DNA of 53,056 nucleotides from Candidatus Gastranaerophilales bacterium (GTDB lineage: Bacteria > Cyanobacteriota > Vampirovibrionia > Gastranaerophilales > Gastranaerophilaceae), in contig JAEELO010000066.1 of NCBI GenBank assembly GCA_016282705.1, forward strand, positions 1-53,056, in the 5' to 3' direction. Both the position numbers and the translations under genes were made by a program. Below the pieces are notes generated by a model. That model was not told the DNA's origin. It ran no database searches and was given only the letters and a program-made list of their open reading frames with translations. This document shows positions 17,718-26,458 of the stretch, one piece after another; within the stretch, counting starts at the first letter, position 1, and each line of letters opens with the position of its first letter.

Positions 17718-18275
17718 CTATATTTCACTATAATATAATTTAGCCGATATAATATTTTCCTTAGGTATAAGCACATTTTGCTTATCTTTATATGTAAATA
17801 CCGTTAAACCTGTATTCTCATCAAAATCAACAATTTTAGCAACAAACTGTTTTTCGCCCGAATCATCAACAGGCTCTTTTAGTTTGATATTTATGTCTTT
17901 TCCTTTGAAAATCAAATATTCTTTTGAAGATTTGATTTTTCTTTCCACACCCGGAGAACTTACTTCTAAATTATATTTAAAAGGAATAAGTTCTTCTAAA
18001 AAATCGGATAAACTGCGTGATACATGTTCACAGTCCTCAAGATTTACTTCTCTTTCGGGTGAATAAATATAAATTCTTAAAAACCATCTGTGATTTTCTT
18101 TTACAAGTTCGGTTTCAACAGGTATTAATCCGAATCTCATAAGAGTATTATCAATGAGAGGTTCAAGTTTTTCCATTAATTCGCGTTTGTTAACGTACTC
18201 AAACTGTGCATTATCACTTTGTTGAGATTTACCGTGTCTATCTCTTCTCAATTTGACCGTCCTTTCCGTCTCCAA
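17718..18275 (-). CDS. rimP: Ribosome maturation factor RimP
   Basis: RimP helps assemble the 30S subunit. The 185-residue protein shows the family pattern: LIDNTLMRFGLIPVETELVKE, FLRIYIYSPER with NLEDCEHVSRSLSDFLE, then the signature YNLEVSSPGVERKI. The C-terminal SH3-like part contains VAKIVDFDENTGLTVF. It is co-transcribed with nusA. The TTG at 18275 is one possible start. A TTG at 18251 (LRRDRHG) has AAAGGACGG about 8 bases upstream and may be the true start; the first 30 residues are not conserved in the family. Confidence 0.95.
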   Translation of the reverse strand: METERTVKLRRDRHGKSQQSDNAQFEYVNKRELMEKLEPLIDNTLMRFGLIPVETELVKENHRWFLRIYIYSPEREVNLEDCEHVSRSLSDFLEELIPFKYNLEVSSPGVERKIKSSKEYLIFKGKDINIKLKEPVDDSGEKQFVAKIVDFDENTGLTVFTYKDKQNVLIPKENIISAKLYYSEI

Positions 18276-18284
18276 ATACTCTTA

Positions 18285-18314
18285 CAAATAAAAAAGAAAC
18301 GGATTTCCGTTTCT
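18285..18314 (-). terminator. Terminator-like hairpin in the rimP leader (possible attenuator)
   Basis: On the minus strand AGAAACGG pairs with CCGTTTCT around a 4-base loop and runs straight into TTTTTTATTT, some 10-35 bases before the rimP start. No minus-strand gene lies upstream to need it, since the neighbour is on the plus strand, so it may sit inside the rimP-nusA leader. Confidence 0.6.
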
Positions 18315-18326
18315 CTAATCAACATA

Positions 18327-18346
18327 ATATTATGATATCATAATAT
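18327..18346. promoter_or_regulatory. 20-bp perfect palindrome in divergent rimP/HD intergenic region
   Basis: The palindrome is centred on GATATC, with arms ATATTATGAT and ATCATAATAT. It lies in the 238-base gap between rimP (minus) and the HD gene (plus), just upstream of the leader hairpin. It could be an operator, or a chance AT-rich palindrome. Confidence 0.35.
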
Positions 18347-18479
18347 ATAAAAAATTAAAGACATAATTTATATATTATTTTATTTTTACCTAAAACAACA
18401 CTATTCATAAGGAATTTATGCTGTAAATTTATATTAAGCAAAATAGATTTATTAAATGATGAGTAATATATTAATATTC

Positions 18480-18488
18480 TGGTATAAT
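18480..18488 (+). promoter_or_regulatory. Extended -10 promoter for the HD gene
   Basis: TGGTATAAT matches the extended -10 consensus TGnTATAAT. No clear -35 is seen, as is common with this class. AGAAGGA lies downstream, before the ATG at 18514. Confidence 0.5.
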
Positions 18489-18513
18489 ACTATATACAAG
18501 AAGGATAGACATA

Positions 18514-19320
18514 ATGAAATCAGCAAAAGAAATCGCAATTGAAGCAAAAATATTGGAAAGATTAAAAAATTTTCCTGTATGTAATGAACTGGTTAAATTT
18601 TTACTTGCAAATGACGAATTGCAGGAAATGCAGGATTATGCAAATAATGTATCTATAAAAAGACTCGGTTATAATGACCATGGACCTGTTCATATGCGTC
18701 AAGTAACAGCTAATTCCATAAAAATGATGAAGATACTTAATGATTCGGGTATTAAAACTTCATTGGAGGAAGAAGAAATAGGAACTTTTGAAGACAGTCT
18801 TTGCGGTGTTGTTCTTGCCGGTTTAATGCATGATTTAGGTATGATGATAGGACGTCAGGGACACGAAGATATGTCCGTAATCTTGGCACTTCCTTTAATA
18901 GATAAAGCAATGGCGGAGATATTTCCTGATAATATGCATAAACGTGTCATTATTAAATCTCTTGCGGTTGAAGCTATAGTCGGGCATATGTCATCTAAAA
19001 AAATACATTCTCTTGAAGCAGGCGTAATGCTGATTGCTGACGGATGTGATATGACAAAAGGCAGAGCAAGAATACCTCTTGCACTCAATCATACTCCGCA
19101 AGTAGGTGATATTCATAAATATTCCGCTAATGCCATCACGCATGTAGGAATCCATCACGGAGAAAACAAACCTATAAAAATCGATGTTGAAATGTCTGCA
19201 GATGTAGGATTTTTCCAAATAGAAGAAGTTTTATTTTCTAAAATTAATGCAAGTCCTGCAAAACCGTTTATAGAATTATATGCGGGCGTTACGGGGCAGG
19301 AAAGAAAAAGATATTTATAA
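18514..19320 (+). CDS. HD-domain phosphohydrolase
   Basis: A 268-residue protein with the HD metal-site series: H60 in NDHGPVHMRQV, HD at 106-107 in LAGLMHDLGM, H117 in RQGHEDMSV, a further His in AIVGHMSS, and D in LIADGCDMTKGR. The multiple His/Asp residues fit a two-metal HD phosphohydrolase. The C-terminal 70 residues (VDVEMSADVGFFQIEEVLF) appear to be an extra small domain. The substrate is unknown: nucleotides and cyclic nucleotides are both possible, but the HD-GYP signature is absent. Its 3' end overlaps the convergent Mini-RNase III gene by 6 bases. Confidence 0.85.
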   Translation: MKSAKEIAIEAKILERLKNFPVCNELVKFLLANDELQEMQDYANNVSIKRLGYNDHGPVHMRQVTANSIKMMKILNDSGIKTSLEEEEIGTFEDSLCGVVLAGLMHDLGMMIGRQGHEDMSVILALPLIDKAMAEIFPDNMHKRVIIKSLAVEAIVGHMSSKKIHSLEAGVMLIADGCDMTKGRARIPLALNHTPQVGDIHKYSANAITHVGIHHGENKPIKIDVEMSADVGFFQIEEVLFSKINASPAKPFIELYAGVTGQERKRYL

Positions 19321-19695
19321 ATTTTCCGTATTCCAATCTATTAAATTATTCATAATACCGCAGAGTTCATTATATCTGTCTTTATCATGAACATAGTTGT
19401 AGCCTAAAACTACTTCTAAAGATGTCGCACTTGAATGTAAAGCTCTATCTATTCTTCTTGCGGATGATGTTGGTATATTTCTGGCCCTTCGCGCAAATTC
19501 TTTTTCTTCATCCGTCAAAGACGGCATTAATTTATCAAGTAATTCCGTTTGAAATTTAGCATTCACAAAATGTACAGTTAGCGAATGCAGTCTTTTTAAA
19601 TTAGAGGTTAACATTATAGTTCTCTCTCTGATGAAAACCTCATAAACAGCATCTCCGATATGTGCATAATTTTTTATGTTTAATTCTTGGGTCAT
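19315..19695 (-). CDS. mrnC: Mini-ribonuclease III
   Basis: A 126-residue protein consisting of a single RNase III catalytic domain without the dsRNA-binding domain. In Bacillus this enzyme matures 23S rRNA ends. IGDAVYEVFIRE near residue 12 carries the catalytic Asp. ARRARNIPTSSARRID and SATSLEVVLGYNYVHD (catalytic Glu in SLEVVLGY) match Mini-III. The length fits the family (about 130). No Shine-Dalgarno sequence is seen; TATAAA lies only about 9 bases before the ATG on the minus strand, so the transcript may be leaderless. Confidence 0.9.
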   Translation of the reverse strand: MTQELNIKNYAHIGDAVYEVFIRERTIMLTSNLKRLHSLTVHFVNAKFQTELLDKLMPSLTDEEKEFARRARNIPTSSARRIDRALHSSATSLEVVLGYNYVHDKDRYNELCGIMNNLIDWNTENL

Positions 19696-19723
19696 ACATT
19701 AATTTTATAGTAATATATTAAAT

Positions 19724-20836
19724 ATGAAAATACTTTTTGTAACAGATTTATATCCCATTAATAACGAAGAAATAGCCAAAGCATTATTTTACTTTGTACA
19801 AGAATGGCAAAAACAAGGTCATGAAGTAGAAGTAATACGTGCTAATTTCGTTTTAAATACGCTCATTCGAGGGAGAAAAATCAAAAAACAAAATATATAC
19901 TATGAAAACGGAACCAAAATATATAACCTGAATTACTATACTCCGTTTTGGTTTAATGTTAAAAGAAAATTACCTAAAGATTTTTCAATAAAAAATTATG
20001 ATGTTGTTATTTCTCATATGCCTTGCGGTGCATTAATGGCAAATAAATTATTGAAGAAGAACAAAATAAAATATATTTGTGCGGTACACGCTTCTGATAT
20101 TGTTGTATTAAAAAGCATAAAATACTTTTTATTCAGAAAAAAATTAAAGCAGGCATACTTAAATGCAGATAAAATAGCAGCAAGAAGTGCAACGCTCCAG
20201 CAAAAAATAGAAGAGGTTCTGCCTGAAGTTCAGGATAAAACATTCGTTGCGTACTCGGGAATAGATGATAAATTAATAGAAACAGAACTTCAACCTAAGA
20301 AATTTAATCAGGAAATTTTAAAGATTTCTACGGCTGCTTCTTTAATAAAGAGAAAAAACATTGATATTATTATAAAAGCACTTGCTTTAATTCCTTATAA
20401 ATTTGAATTTACGATTATTGGCGACGGTAATCAGCGTAAATACTTAGAACATCTTGTTAAAAAGTATAGATTATACGGAAAAATATTTTTTACGGGGAAA
20501 ATAGAACGCAGCAAAGTTATTAATGAATTAAGAAAATCAGATATTTTTATACTTGTAAGTGACAATGAAACATACGGAATAAGTTATCTCGAAGCGATGG
20601 TAACGGGGAATATTGTTATTGCAAAAAAGAATGACGGAATAGACGGTATTCTTCAAAACGGACAAAATGCATTCTTAATTAATCCCGATAAATATGAATT
20701 AAAGCAATGCTTAGAAAAAATATATTCAATGAAAGAGAAAGATTTGGAAATAATAAAAGAACATTCAAGTGAAACAATAAAAAACTTATCAGCTTCCAAA
20801 TCAGCTGAAAGTTACATTGAAAATATTATGAATTAA
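19724..20836 (+). CDS. Family 4 glycosyltransferase (GT-B fold)
   Basis: A 370-residue retaining glycosyltransferase. The N-terminal Rossmann domain starts MKILFVTDLYP, and AVHASDIVV occurs near residue 125. The C-terminal nucleotide-sugar domain contains FTIIGDGNQRKYLE, FFTGKIERSKVI and the E-x7-E type motif ETYGISYLEAMVTGN. It probably adds a sugar to an envelope glycan or lipid. It is divergent from Mini-RNase III with only 28 bases between start codons and no ribosome site, so it may be leaderless. Its stop overlaps the convergent prepilin stop by 4 bases. Confidence 0.9.
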   Translation: MKILFVTDLYPINNEEIAKALFYFVQEWQKQGHEVEVIRANFVLNTLIRGRKIKKQNIYYENGTKIYNLNYYTPFWFNVKRKLPKDFSIKNYDVVISHMPCGALMANKLLKKNKIKYICAVHASDIVVLKSIKYFLFRKKLKQAYLNADKIAARSATLQQKIEEVLPEVQDKTFVAYSGIDDKLIETELQPKKFNQEILKISTAASLIKRKNIDIIIKALALIPYKFEFTIIGDGNQRKYLEHLVKKYRLYGKIFFTGKIERSKVINELRKSDIFILVSDNETYGISYLEAMVTGNIVIAKKNDGIDGILQNGQNAFLINPDKYELKQCLEKIYSMKEKDLEIIKEHSSETIKNLSASKSAESYIENIMN

Positions 20837-21504
20837 TATTTTATTCCGTTTTCTCTTAATACTTTAGCTGCACAACCGGCGCCATTATTATTTCGTTTAC
20901 AGGTATTGTCGTTTTCGCTTCCGGCAGGAACTATACCTTTTCTGTCTACCAAATAAAAAATAAATGTGTCAATCCCAAATTTATTAGGTTTCTTTTGACC
21001 GTTAACATCTACAATTATACGTCCTATTGCGTTTGATTTATCTTCTTCTGAAAGTCCATATATATTATGAATTGCACGAGAAGCTATAAAAGTATACATT
21101 ATACCGTCGGGTGTAACTATGGATTTCCCATCAATCCATCCTGAAGCTGAATTATTATTCAATAATTTATATGTACTGCTGCTGTATAATGAAGATCCGA
21201 AACATTCGGCAGGTGTATCACATTTTTGCACCGCATTTGTAACTGTCGAAAAATCATCCATAAAATTTTCTGTAGCAAAAAATTCATAATCCCCGATGGG
21301 ATATCCGTTATCTATTGATATTCTATATAAAGCTTGTCTGAGAACAGAATTAGCTTTTTTTAAAGCTACAGTAAATTCTTGCCTTTCAGTATTCTGCATT
21401 ACGGTGGGTACAGTTATAGCAGCAATTACACCAATAATAACAAGTGTAATTAATACTTCAGAAAGAGTGAATGCACTTTTTTTTGTGTGTTTTTTAATAA
21501 TCAT
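20833..21504 (-). CDS. Type IV prepilin-like protein (pseudopilin) 1
   Basis: A 223-residue protein with a short basic leader, KKHTKKSA, then FTLSEVLITLVIIGVIAAI. The prepilin peptidase would cut before Phe, and Glu5 of the mature helix is present. The -1 residue is Ala rather than the usual Gly. After the helix the globular part has paired cysteines. The motif VDVNGQKKPNKFGIDTF near the end resembles the Asp/Asn/Gly-rich calcium-type loops of pseudopilins. It follows its paralogue by 14 bases. It is probably a component of a type IV pilus or type II secretion filament; the assembly genes are not in the window. Confidence 0.88.
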   Translation of the reverse strand: MIIKKHTKKSAFTLSEVLITLVIIGVIAAITVPTVMQNTERQEFTVALKKANSVLRQALYRISIDNGYPIGDYEFFATENFMDDFSTVTNAVQKCDTPAECFGSSLYSSSTYKLLNNNSASGWIDGKSIVTPDGIMYTFIASRAIHNIYGLSEEDKSNAIGRIIVDVNGQKKPNKFGIDTFIFYLVDRKGIVPAGSENDNTCKRNNNGAGCAAKVLRENGIKY

Positions 21505-21518
21505 ATTAGAAACCCAAC

Positions 21519-22253
21519 TTAATAGCTTATTTTTCCGTCGACCAATACTTTAGCGGCGCAACTTGAGCCGTGGCTGGTTCTTTTGCATGTATCTGTAGAA
21601 TAATCACCGGCAGGGACAATGCCTCTTCCTCTTACAACATAAAAAACGAAAGTATCAAGTCCGAATTTGTTTGGTTTTCTTTGCCCGTTAACATCAACAA
21701 CTATTCTTCCGATAGTATTATTTGTATCTCTTTCGTTTAATCCGTGAATAGATGCAGAAGCGGATGAAAGTTTTACAAAGGTGTACATTATTCCGTCTGA
21801 GGTTATTACGGATTTACCGTCAGACCAAGTATTATATGTATTAGCAGGGGTGTTATTCAAATTTTTATACTGGGTGTTTCCTCCGTATAATTTGGTAACA
21901 AAACATTCTTCCTGAGTATTGCATTTTTTTACAACATTTACTACAGCGCTAAATTCATCAAGGAAATTAGCATCATTGTAAAAATCGTAATCGCCTACAG
22001 GAAAACCGCTGTTTCTTGCTATAGAGAAAAATGCCTGCCTTAATACCGAATTTGCTTTTTTTAATGCTGTAACAAATTCTTGTTTTTCAGTATTTTGCAT
22101 TATGGTAGGTACGGTTATAGCTGCAATTACACCAATAATAACAAGCGTAATCAGTACTTCCGCCAATGTAAACGCAAAAAATGTTTTTCTTTTAGACTCC
22201 GACTTATGCTTAGACATCATACTATAACTATTCCCTAATATATTAGTTAACAT
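21519..22253 (-). CDS. Type IV prepilin-like protein (pseudopilin) 2
   Basis: A 244-residue paralogue of the gene downstream. The leader ends in KRKTFFA before FTLAEVLITLVIIGVIAAI; again Ala replaces Gly at -1. The mature part shares TVPTIMQNTEKQEFVTALKKA, the paired Cys of CNTQEECF, and VDVNGQRKPNKFGLDTFVF. The given ATG has AGAGG 10 bases upstream. In-frame ATGs at the MMSKHK positions would give the shorter leader more usual for prepilins. The two genes form a minus-strand operon. Confidence 0.88.
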   Translation of the reverse strand: MLTNILGNSYSMMSKHKSESKRKTFFAFTLAEVLITLVIIGVIAAITVPTIMQNTEKQEFVTALKKANSVLRQAFFSIARNSGFPVGDYDFYNDANFLDEFSAVVNVVKKCNTQEECFVTKLYGGNTQYKNLNNTPANTYNTWSDGKSVITSDGIMYTFVKLSSASASIHGLNERDTNNTIGRIVVDVNGQRKPNKFGLDTFVFYVVRGRGIVPAGDYSTDTCKRTSHGSSCAAKVLVDGKISY

Positions 22254-22344
22254 AACATATGTACCTCTTTCTGTAAATTTGTTACAAAAAAATTAAAAAC
22301 CCATATGTTTGTTTTATAATATAATTCAGCGAAATAAGAAGATA

Positions 22345-23895
22345 ATGAATAAGATGAAACAAAAAGCACTGGCTGTATTTAAAAATATAATAAATAAAAA
22401 ATCAACTGATATATTTATACAAGAGAGTAAAACCACTGAATTAAAAAAGACTTTAAATATTTTCGATTTATTAATTCTTGGTGTTAGTGCAGTTGTAGGA
22501 ACAGGTATCTTCACAATTATCGGCAGTGCAATAATAGGCGGTTCAGACGGTGCCGGAGCAGGAACTGCAGTTGTTATATCAATGTTGATAGCAGCAACGG
22601 CGAGTTTATTTTCTGCTCTCGCATATTCTGAAATAGCAGCTATGATACCTGTTGCAGGAAGTGCATATACTTTTACATATGCAACAATGGGTGAATTTAT
22701 GGCGTGGATGGTAGGTTGGGTTTTGATGCTTGAATATGCCATAGGTAATATTACTGTAGCAACTGCTTGGACAGGGTATTTAACTCAATTATTAAAAGGG
22801 TTTAGCCATGTTCTGCCTCCTTTTGTAACAAATTTCCCATTGTGGTTAAGAAATGATTTTCGTTCAATGTATGCAATATGCGATAAATACGGCTGGGATG
22901 TTCACGATAAAATGCCGTTTATTCAATTGCCTTTTGGTATTGAGATACCTGTTGCAATAAATATACCGGCCATTTTTATTGTACTTGTATTAACAATTCT
23001 TTTAATAAAAGGAGTGAAAGAATCAACCAGAGTTGCAGGTATAATGGTTTTTGTAAATCTTTCGATTATTATTTCATTTGTGCTTGTAGGCTCAAAGTAT
23101 GTTGCACCTGAAAATTGGGTTCCTTTTGCGCCCAACGGAATTGAAGGGATACTGGCAGGTACATTTATAATTTTCTTCGCATATATAGGTTTTGATGCTA
23201 TTTCTACGGCTGCAGAAGAAACTAAAAACCCTCAAAAAGATTTACCGATTGCTATTATCGGAACTCTTGTTTTATGTACAATTTTATATGTATCGGTTGC
23301 ACTTGTATTAACAGGTATTGTACCTCTTAATAATATAGATACACAGGCGCCATTAGCTCATGCAATGAGGCTTATTGGCAAAAACTGGTATGCAGGTGCC
23401 ATTTCGGTAGGTGCATTATGCGCATTGACTTCGGTTTTACTTGTTTATCAATTAGGAACAACCAGAATTTTCTATGCAATTGCAAGAGATAATTTCCTGC
23501 CAAAAAACATAATGAAAGTACATCCGAAATTTAAGACACCGCATATTATTACTTGGATTTCAGGTCTAATTGTTATAATAGGTTCTTTATTTATGGATTT
23601 GAATATATCCGCAGAATTATGTAATTATGGTACTTTTGCTTCTTTCGTAATCATTTGTATAGAAGTTTTAATCTTAAGAAAAACAGAACCGGATAGACCA
23701 AGACCGTTTAAAGTTCCGTTCTGTCCGTTATTTCCGATACTCGGGATTATAATGTGCAGCTGTTTTATGATATATAAAAGTTTAAAAGGCGGCGATTCCT
23801 CGTTATACTTCTTGCTATGGATAATAATGGGACTTGCAATATATATTGCATACGGTTATAAAAATAAGCGTTATTACGAAAATAAAAATGAATAA
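22345..23895 (+). CDS. APC-family amino acid permease
   Basis: A 516-residue membrane transporter with about 12 hydrophobic segments. The first unwound helix reads GVSAVVGTGIFTIIG, followed by ALAYSEIAAMIPVAGSAYTF, typical of the cationic amino acid transporter branch (YfnA-like). FFAYIGFDAISTAAEETKNPQKDLP is the conserved loop between TM6 and TM7. The ATG at 22345 is chosen over an upstream TTG at 22309 because the family starts here; TATAAT lies at 22315-22320. The substrate is unknown. Transcribed alone. Confidence 0.92.
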   Translation: MNKMKQKALAVFKNIINKKSTDIFIQESKTTELKKTLNIFDLLILGVSAVVGTGIFTIIGSAIIGGSDGAGAGTAVVISMLIAATASLFSALAYSEIAAMIPVAGSAYTFTYATMGEFMAWMVGWVLMLEYAIGNITVATAWTGYLTQLLKGFSHVLPPFVTNFPLWLRNDFRSMYAICDKYGWDVHDKMPFIQLPFGIEIPVAINIPAIFIVLVLTILLIKGVKESTRVAGIMVFVNLSIIISFVLVGSKYVAPENWVPFAPNGIEGILAGTFIIFFAYIGFDAISTAAEETKNPQKDLPIAIIGTLVLCTILYVSVALVLTGIVPLNNIDTQAPLAHAMRLIGKNWYAGAISVGALCALTSVLLVYQLGTTRIFYAIARDNFLPKNIMKVHPKFKTPHIITWISGLIVIIGSLFMDLNISAELCNYGTFASFVIICIEVLILRKTEPDRPRPFKVPFCPLFPILGIIMCSCFMIYKSLKGGDSSLYFLLWIIMGLAIYIAYGYKNKRYYENKNE

Positions 23896-23911
23896 TATTT
23901 CTTGTTATTTT

Positions 23912-23920
23912 TGCTATAAA
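23912..23920 (+). promoter_or_regulatory. Extended -10 promoter for nadB operon
   Basis: TGCTATAAA fits the TGnTATAAT pattern; ATAAGGA-like ribosome sites follow before the ATG at 23946. Confidence 0.4.
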
Positions 23921-23945
23921 ATAGAATAGAAATAAGGACATTAGG

Positions 23946-25556
23946 ATGAAACATACAAAATACTCGGCAGTAATAGTAGGAAGCGGCATAGCCGGTTTAT
24001 ATGCTGCTATAAAGCTTCAAAAAGAAGCTGAATTACCCAACGGTATTTTGATTATTACAAAAACACAATTGATAGAGTCTAACTCCAAATATGCTCAAGG
24101 CGGTATGGTTTGTGTAATGCCTGAAAATAAACTTGATTCAACGACATTGCATATTGAAGATACTCTAAAAGCAGGAGCAGGATTAACAGATGCAAAAGTT
24201 GCCGAGTTCATATCACAACATAGTGCAGAAGTAGTAAAAGAACTTCAAAATTTTGGCGTTGATTTTGACAGAGATGAAAATAATAAATTGAAATTTACAA
24301 AAGAAGCCGCACATAGTGTTAACAGAATTCTTCATGCCGGAGGAGATGCAACCGGTTTTTGTATTGAAAATGCCCTTGTGAAATATGTTTTAAACCAAAA
24401 AGATATAAAAATATATGAACAAACACTGGCTGTAGAACTGTTAAAAAATCAAAAAAATGTTATAACAGGTTTGATTTCATATAATTATAATAATAATGAA
24501 TATGAAGTAATTGAGTCACCCGCAGTAATTCTTGCTACAGGCGGCATTGGACAGCTATACAGATATACAACAAATCCGGATATAACAACAGGTGACGGAA
24601 TAGCCCTTGCGTATAGAGCAGGAGCAGTTGTAAAAGATATGGAATTTGTTCAATTCCATCCTACTGCATTTGCCCTGACTGATAAAGGAACAATGTTCCT
24701 TATCTCTGAAGCCGTAAGAGGAGAAGGTGCTAAACTTGTTGATAAAGACGGTAATACCTTTATGGAAAAGTATGATAAACGTCTTGAACTTGCACCGAGA
24801 GATGTTGTAACAAGAGCAATATATAATGAAATGTTAGTAACAAAATCATCTAATGTATATTTGGATGCAACTCATATATCGGAAGAAAAATTTGCAAAAA
24901 GATTTCCTACTATATACGGAACCTGTAAAGAATATAATATAAATCCGGCTAAAGACTATATACCTGTTTCTCCTTCAGCACATTATTTTATGGGCGGCAT
25001 TAAAACAAATATAAACGGAACAACTTCGCTTGAAGGTCTTTATGCAATAGGAGAGGCTGCTTGTACAGGACTGCACGGCGCTAACAGATTGGCATCAAAT
25101 TCAATATTAGAATGCGCAGTTACCGCATATGAGCTGGTTAATTATCTAAAGACAGTAGATTTATCAAATAATTTTGTTACGGATGAAAAGATTTCTAAAA
25201 TCATAGACTTTTATAGTTACGATGTTCTTTCGAATGATAAAGATACCGAAAATAAACTATTTACTCAAATAAAACAAATAATGTGGAATAATGTCGGAAT
25301 TATTAGAAATCAAGAAAAATTAAATTCAGCAAAAGAAGATATTGAATATATTATGGAAAGATTTGGTTATACTTATAAATGTCCCGATAGAGCAAGCTAT
25401 GAAATAAGAAATATGCTTACAATAGCAAAATTAATCATAGATTTTGCTATTATCAGAAAAGAATCAAGGGGGGCACACTATAGAGAAGATTATCCTCAAA
25501 GAGATTTAATTGCCCAATCACATCAATTGACAAAATATATAACATTGAAAGGTTAA
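23946..25556 (+). CDS. nadB: L-aspartate oxidase
   Basis: A 536-residue flavoenzyme that oxidises L-aspartate to iminoaspartate, the first step of de novo NAD synthesis. The FAD site is VGSGIAGLYAAIKL near residue 12. Other family signatures are SKYAQGGMVCV, HAGGDATG, FVQFHPTAF, SEAVRGEGAKLVD, PSAHYFMGGIKT and LHGANRLASNSILECAV. Its length matches the family (about 530). Fumarate or oxygen may be the acceptor; an anaerobic lifestyle suggests fumarate. nadC follows after 2 bases. nadA (quinolinate synthase) is not in the window. Confidence 0.96.
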   Translation: MKHTKYSAVIVGSGIAGLYAAIKLQKEAELPNGILIITKTQLIESNSKYAQGGMVCVMPENKLDSTTLHIEDTLKAGAGLTDAKVAEFISQHSAEVVKELQNFGVDFDRDENNKLKFTKEAAHSVNRILHAGGDATGFCIENALVKYVLNQKDIKIYEQTLAVELLKNQKNVITGLISYNYNNNEYEVIESPAVILATGGIGQLYRYTTNPDITTGDGIALAYRAGAVVKDMEFVQFHPTAFALTDKGTMFLISEAVRGEGAKLVDKDGNTFMEKYDKRLELAPRDVVTRAIYNEMLVTKSSNVYLDATHISEEKFAKRFPTIYGTCKEYNINPAKDYIPVSPSAHYFMGGIKTNINGTTSLEGLYAIGEAACTGLHGANRLASNSILECAVTAYELVNYLKTVDLSNNFVTDEKISKIIDFYSYDVLSNDKDTENKLFTQIKQIMWNNVGIIRNQEKLNSAKEDIEYIMERFGYTYKCPDRASYEIRNMLTIAKLIIDFAIIRKESRGAHYREDYPQRDLIAQSHQLTKYITLKG

Positions 25557-25558
25557 AT

Positions 25559-26401
25559 ATGACTTACGCTTTATTGCAGGATTTTATTATAAATGAACAT
25601 ATAAAAAACGCATTAAAAGAAGATATAGGTTTTGGAGACATAACAACTGATTATCTTGTTTCCGAAGATAAGAAAATTACGGCGAAACTAAATACAAGAC
25701 AAGACGGGATATTGTGCGGTATTGATATTGCCGAAAGCGTGTTTAAAATACTTTCAAATGATGTAAAAGTGACTAAATTTTTTCAAGACGGAGATAAAAT
25801 AAAAAAAGGTGATACACTTGCAATTATTGAAGGTACGGCAAGAGCAGTTTTAACAGGAGAGAGAACAGCTTTAAACTATATTCAAAGATTAAGCGGAATT
25901 GCAACGGAAACTCACAGATATCAAGAAGCAATAGGTAATAATAAAGCAAGAATTACAGATACACGAAAAACCACACCCGGATTCAGAATGTTTGAAAAAT
26001 ATGCAGTGTATACGGGAGGCGCAAGACTTCATCGTTTTAATTTGTCTGACTGCGTAATGATAAAAGATAATCATATTCAATTTGCCGGTTCAATTACAAA
26101 TGCCGTTAATACAATTAGAAAAAGATTATCTCATACGCATAAAATTGAAGTTGAATGTGATACGATAGAACAGGTAAAAGAAGCACTTGATAATAAAGTT
26201 GATATTATTATGCTTGATAATATGAATTGTGAGTTAATGAAACAATGCGTCAATTTGATAGCCGGAAGAGCATTAACAGAAGCAAGCGGAAATGTTACAA
26301 TTGAAACAATTGAAGAAATTGCAAAAACAGGTGTAGACGTTATTTCTTCAAGTGCAATTGTTGCAAAAGCTAAAACATTGGATATTGCATTAGATATGTA
26401 A
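25559..26401 (+). CDS. nadC: Nicotinate-nucleotide pyrophosphorylase (carboxylating)
   Basis: A 280-residue enzyme turning quinolinate and PRPP into nicotinate mononucleotide. Signatures are EDIGFGDITTDYL near residue 20, GERTALNYIQRLSGIAT, TRKTTPGFRMFEKYAV, GGARLHRFNLSDCVMIKDNH and LDNMNCE near the C-terminus. The PRPP it uses is the product of the Prs enzyme encoded at 41297-42343. Coupled to nadB. Confidence 0.96.
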   Translation: MTYALLQDFIINEHIKNALKEDIGFGDITTDYLVSEDKKITAKLNTRQDGILCGIDIAESVFKILSNDVKVTKFFQDGDKIKKGDTLAIIEGTARAVLTGERTALNYIQRLSGIATETHRYQEAIGNNKARITDTRKTTPGFRMFEKYAVYTGGARLHRFNLSDCVMIKDNHIQFAGSITNAVNTIRKRLSHTHKIEVECDTIEQVKEALDNKVDIIMLDNMNCELMKQCVNLIAGRALTEASGNVTIETIEEIAKTGVDVISSSAIVAKAKTLDIALDM

Positions 26402-26458
26402 TATTTGCACAATCCTTATTTTTGTAGCACAATAAAAATTAAAGAAGGGGTAAATATA

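Noticed and set aside
22279-22320. TTGTTA and TATAAT as a promoter of the permease
   Set aside because: The TATAAT is good but the spacing is 30 bases, so the pair is not a valid promoter; only the -10 is mentioned with the gene.
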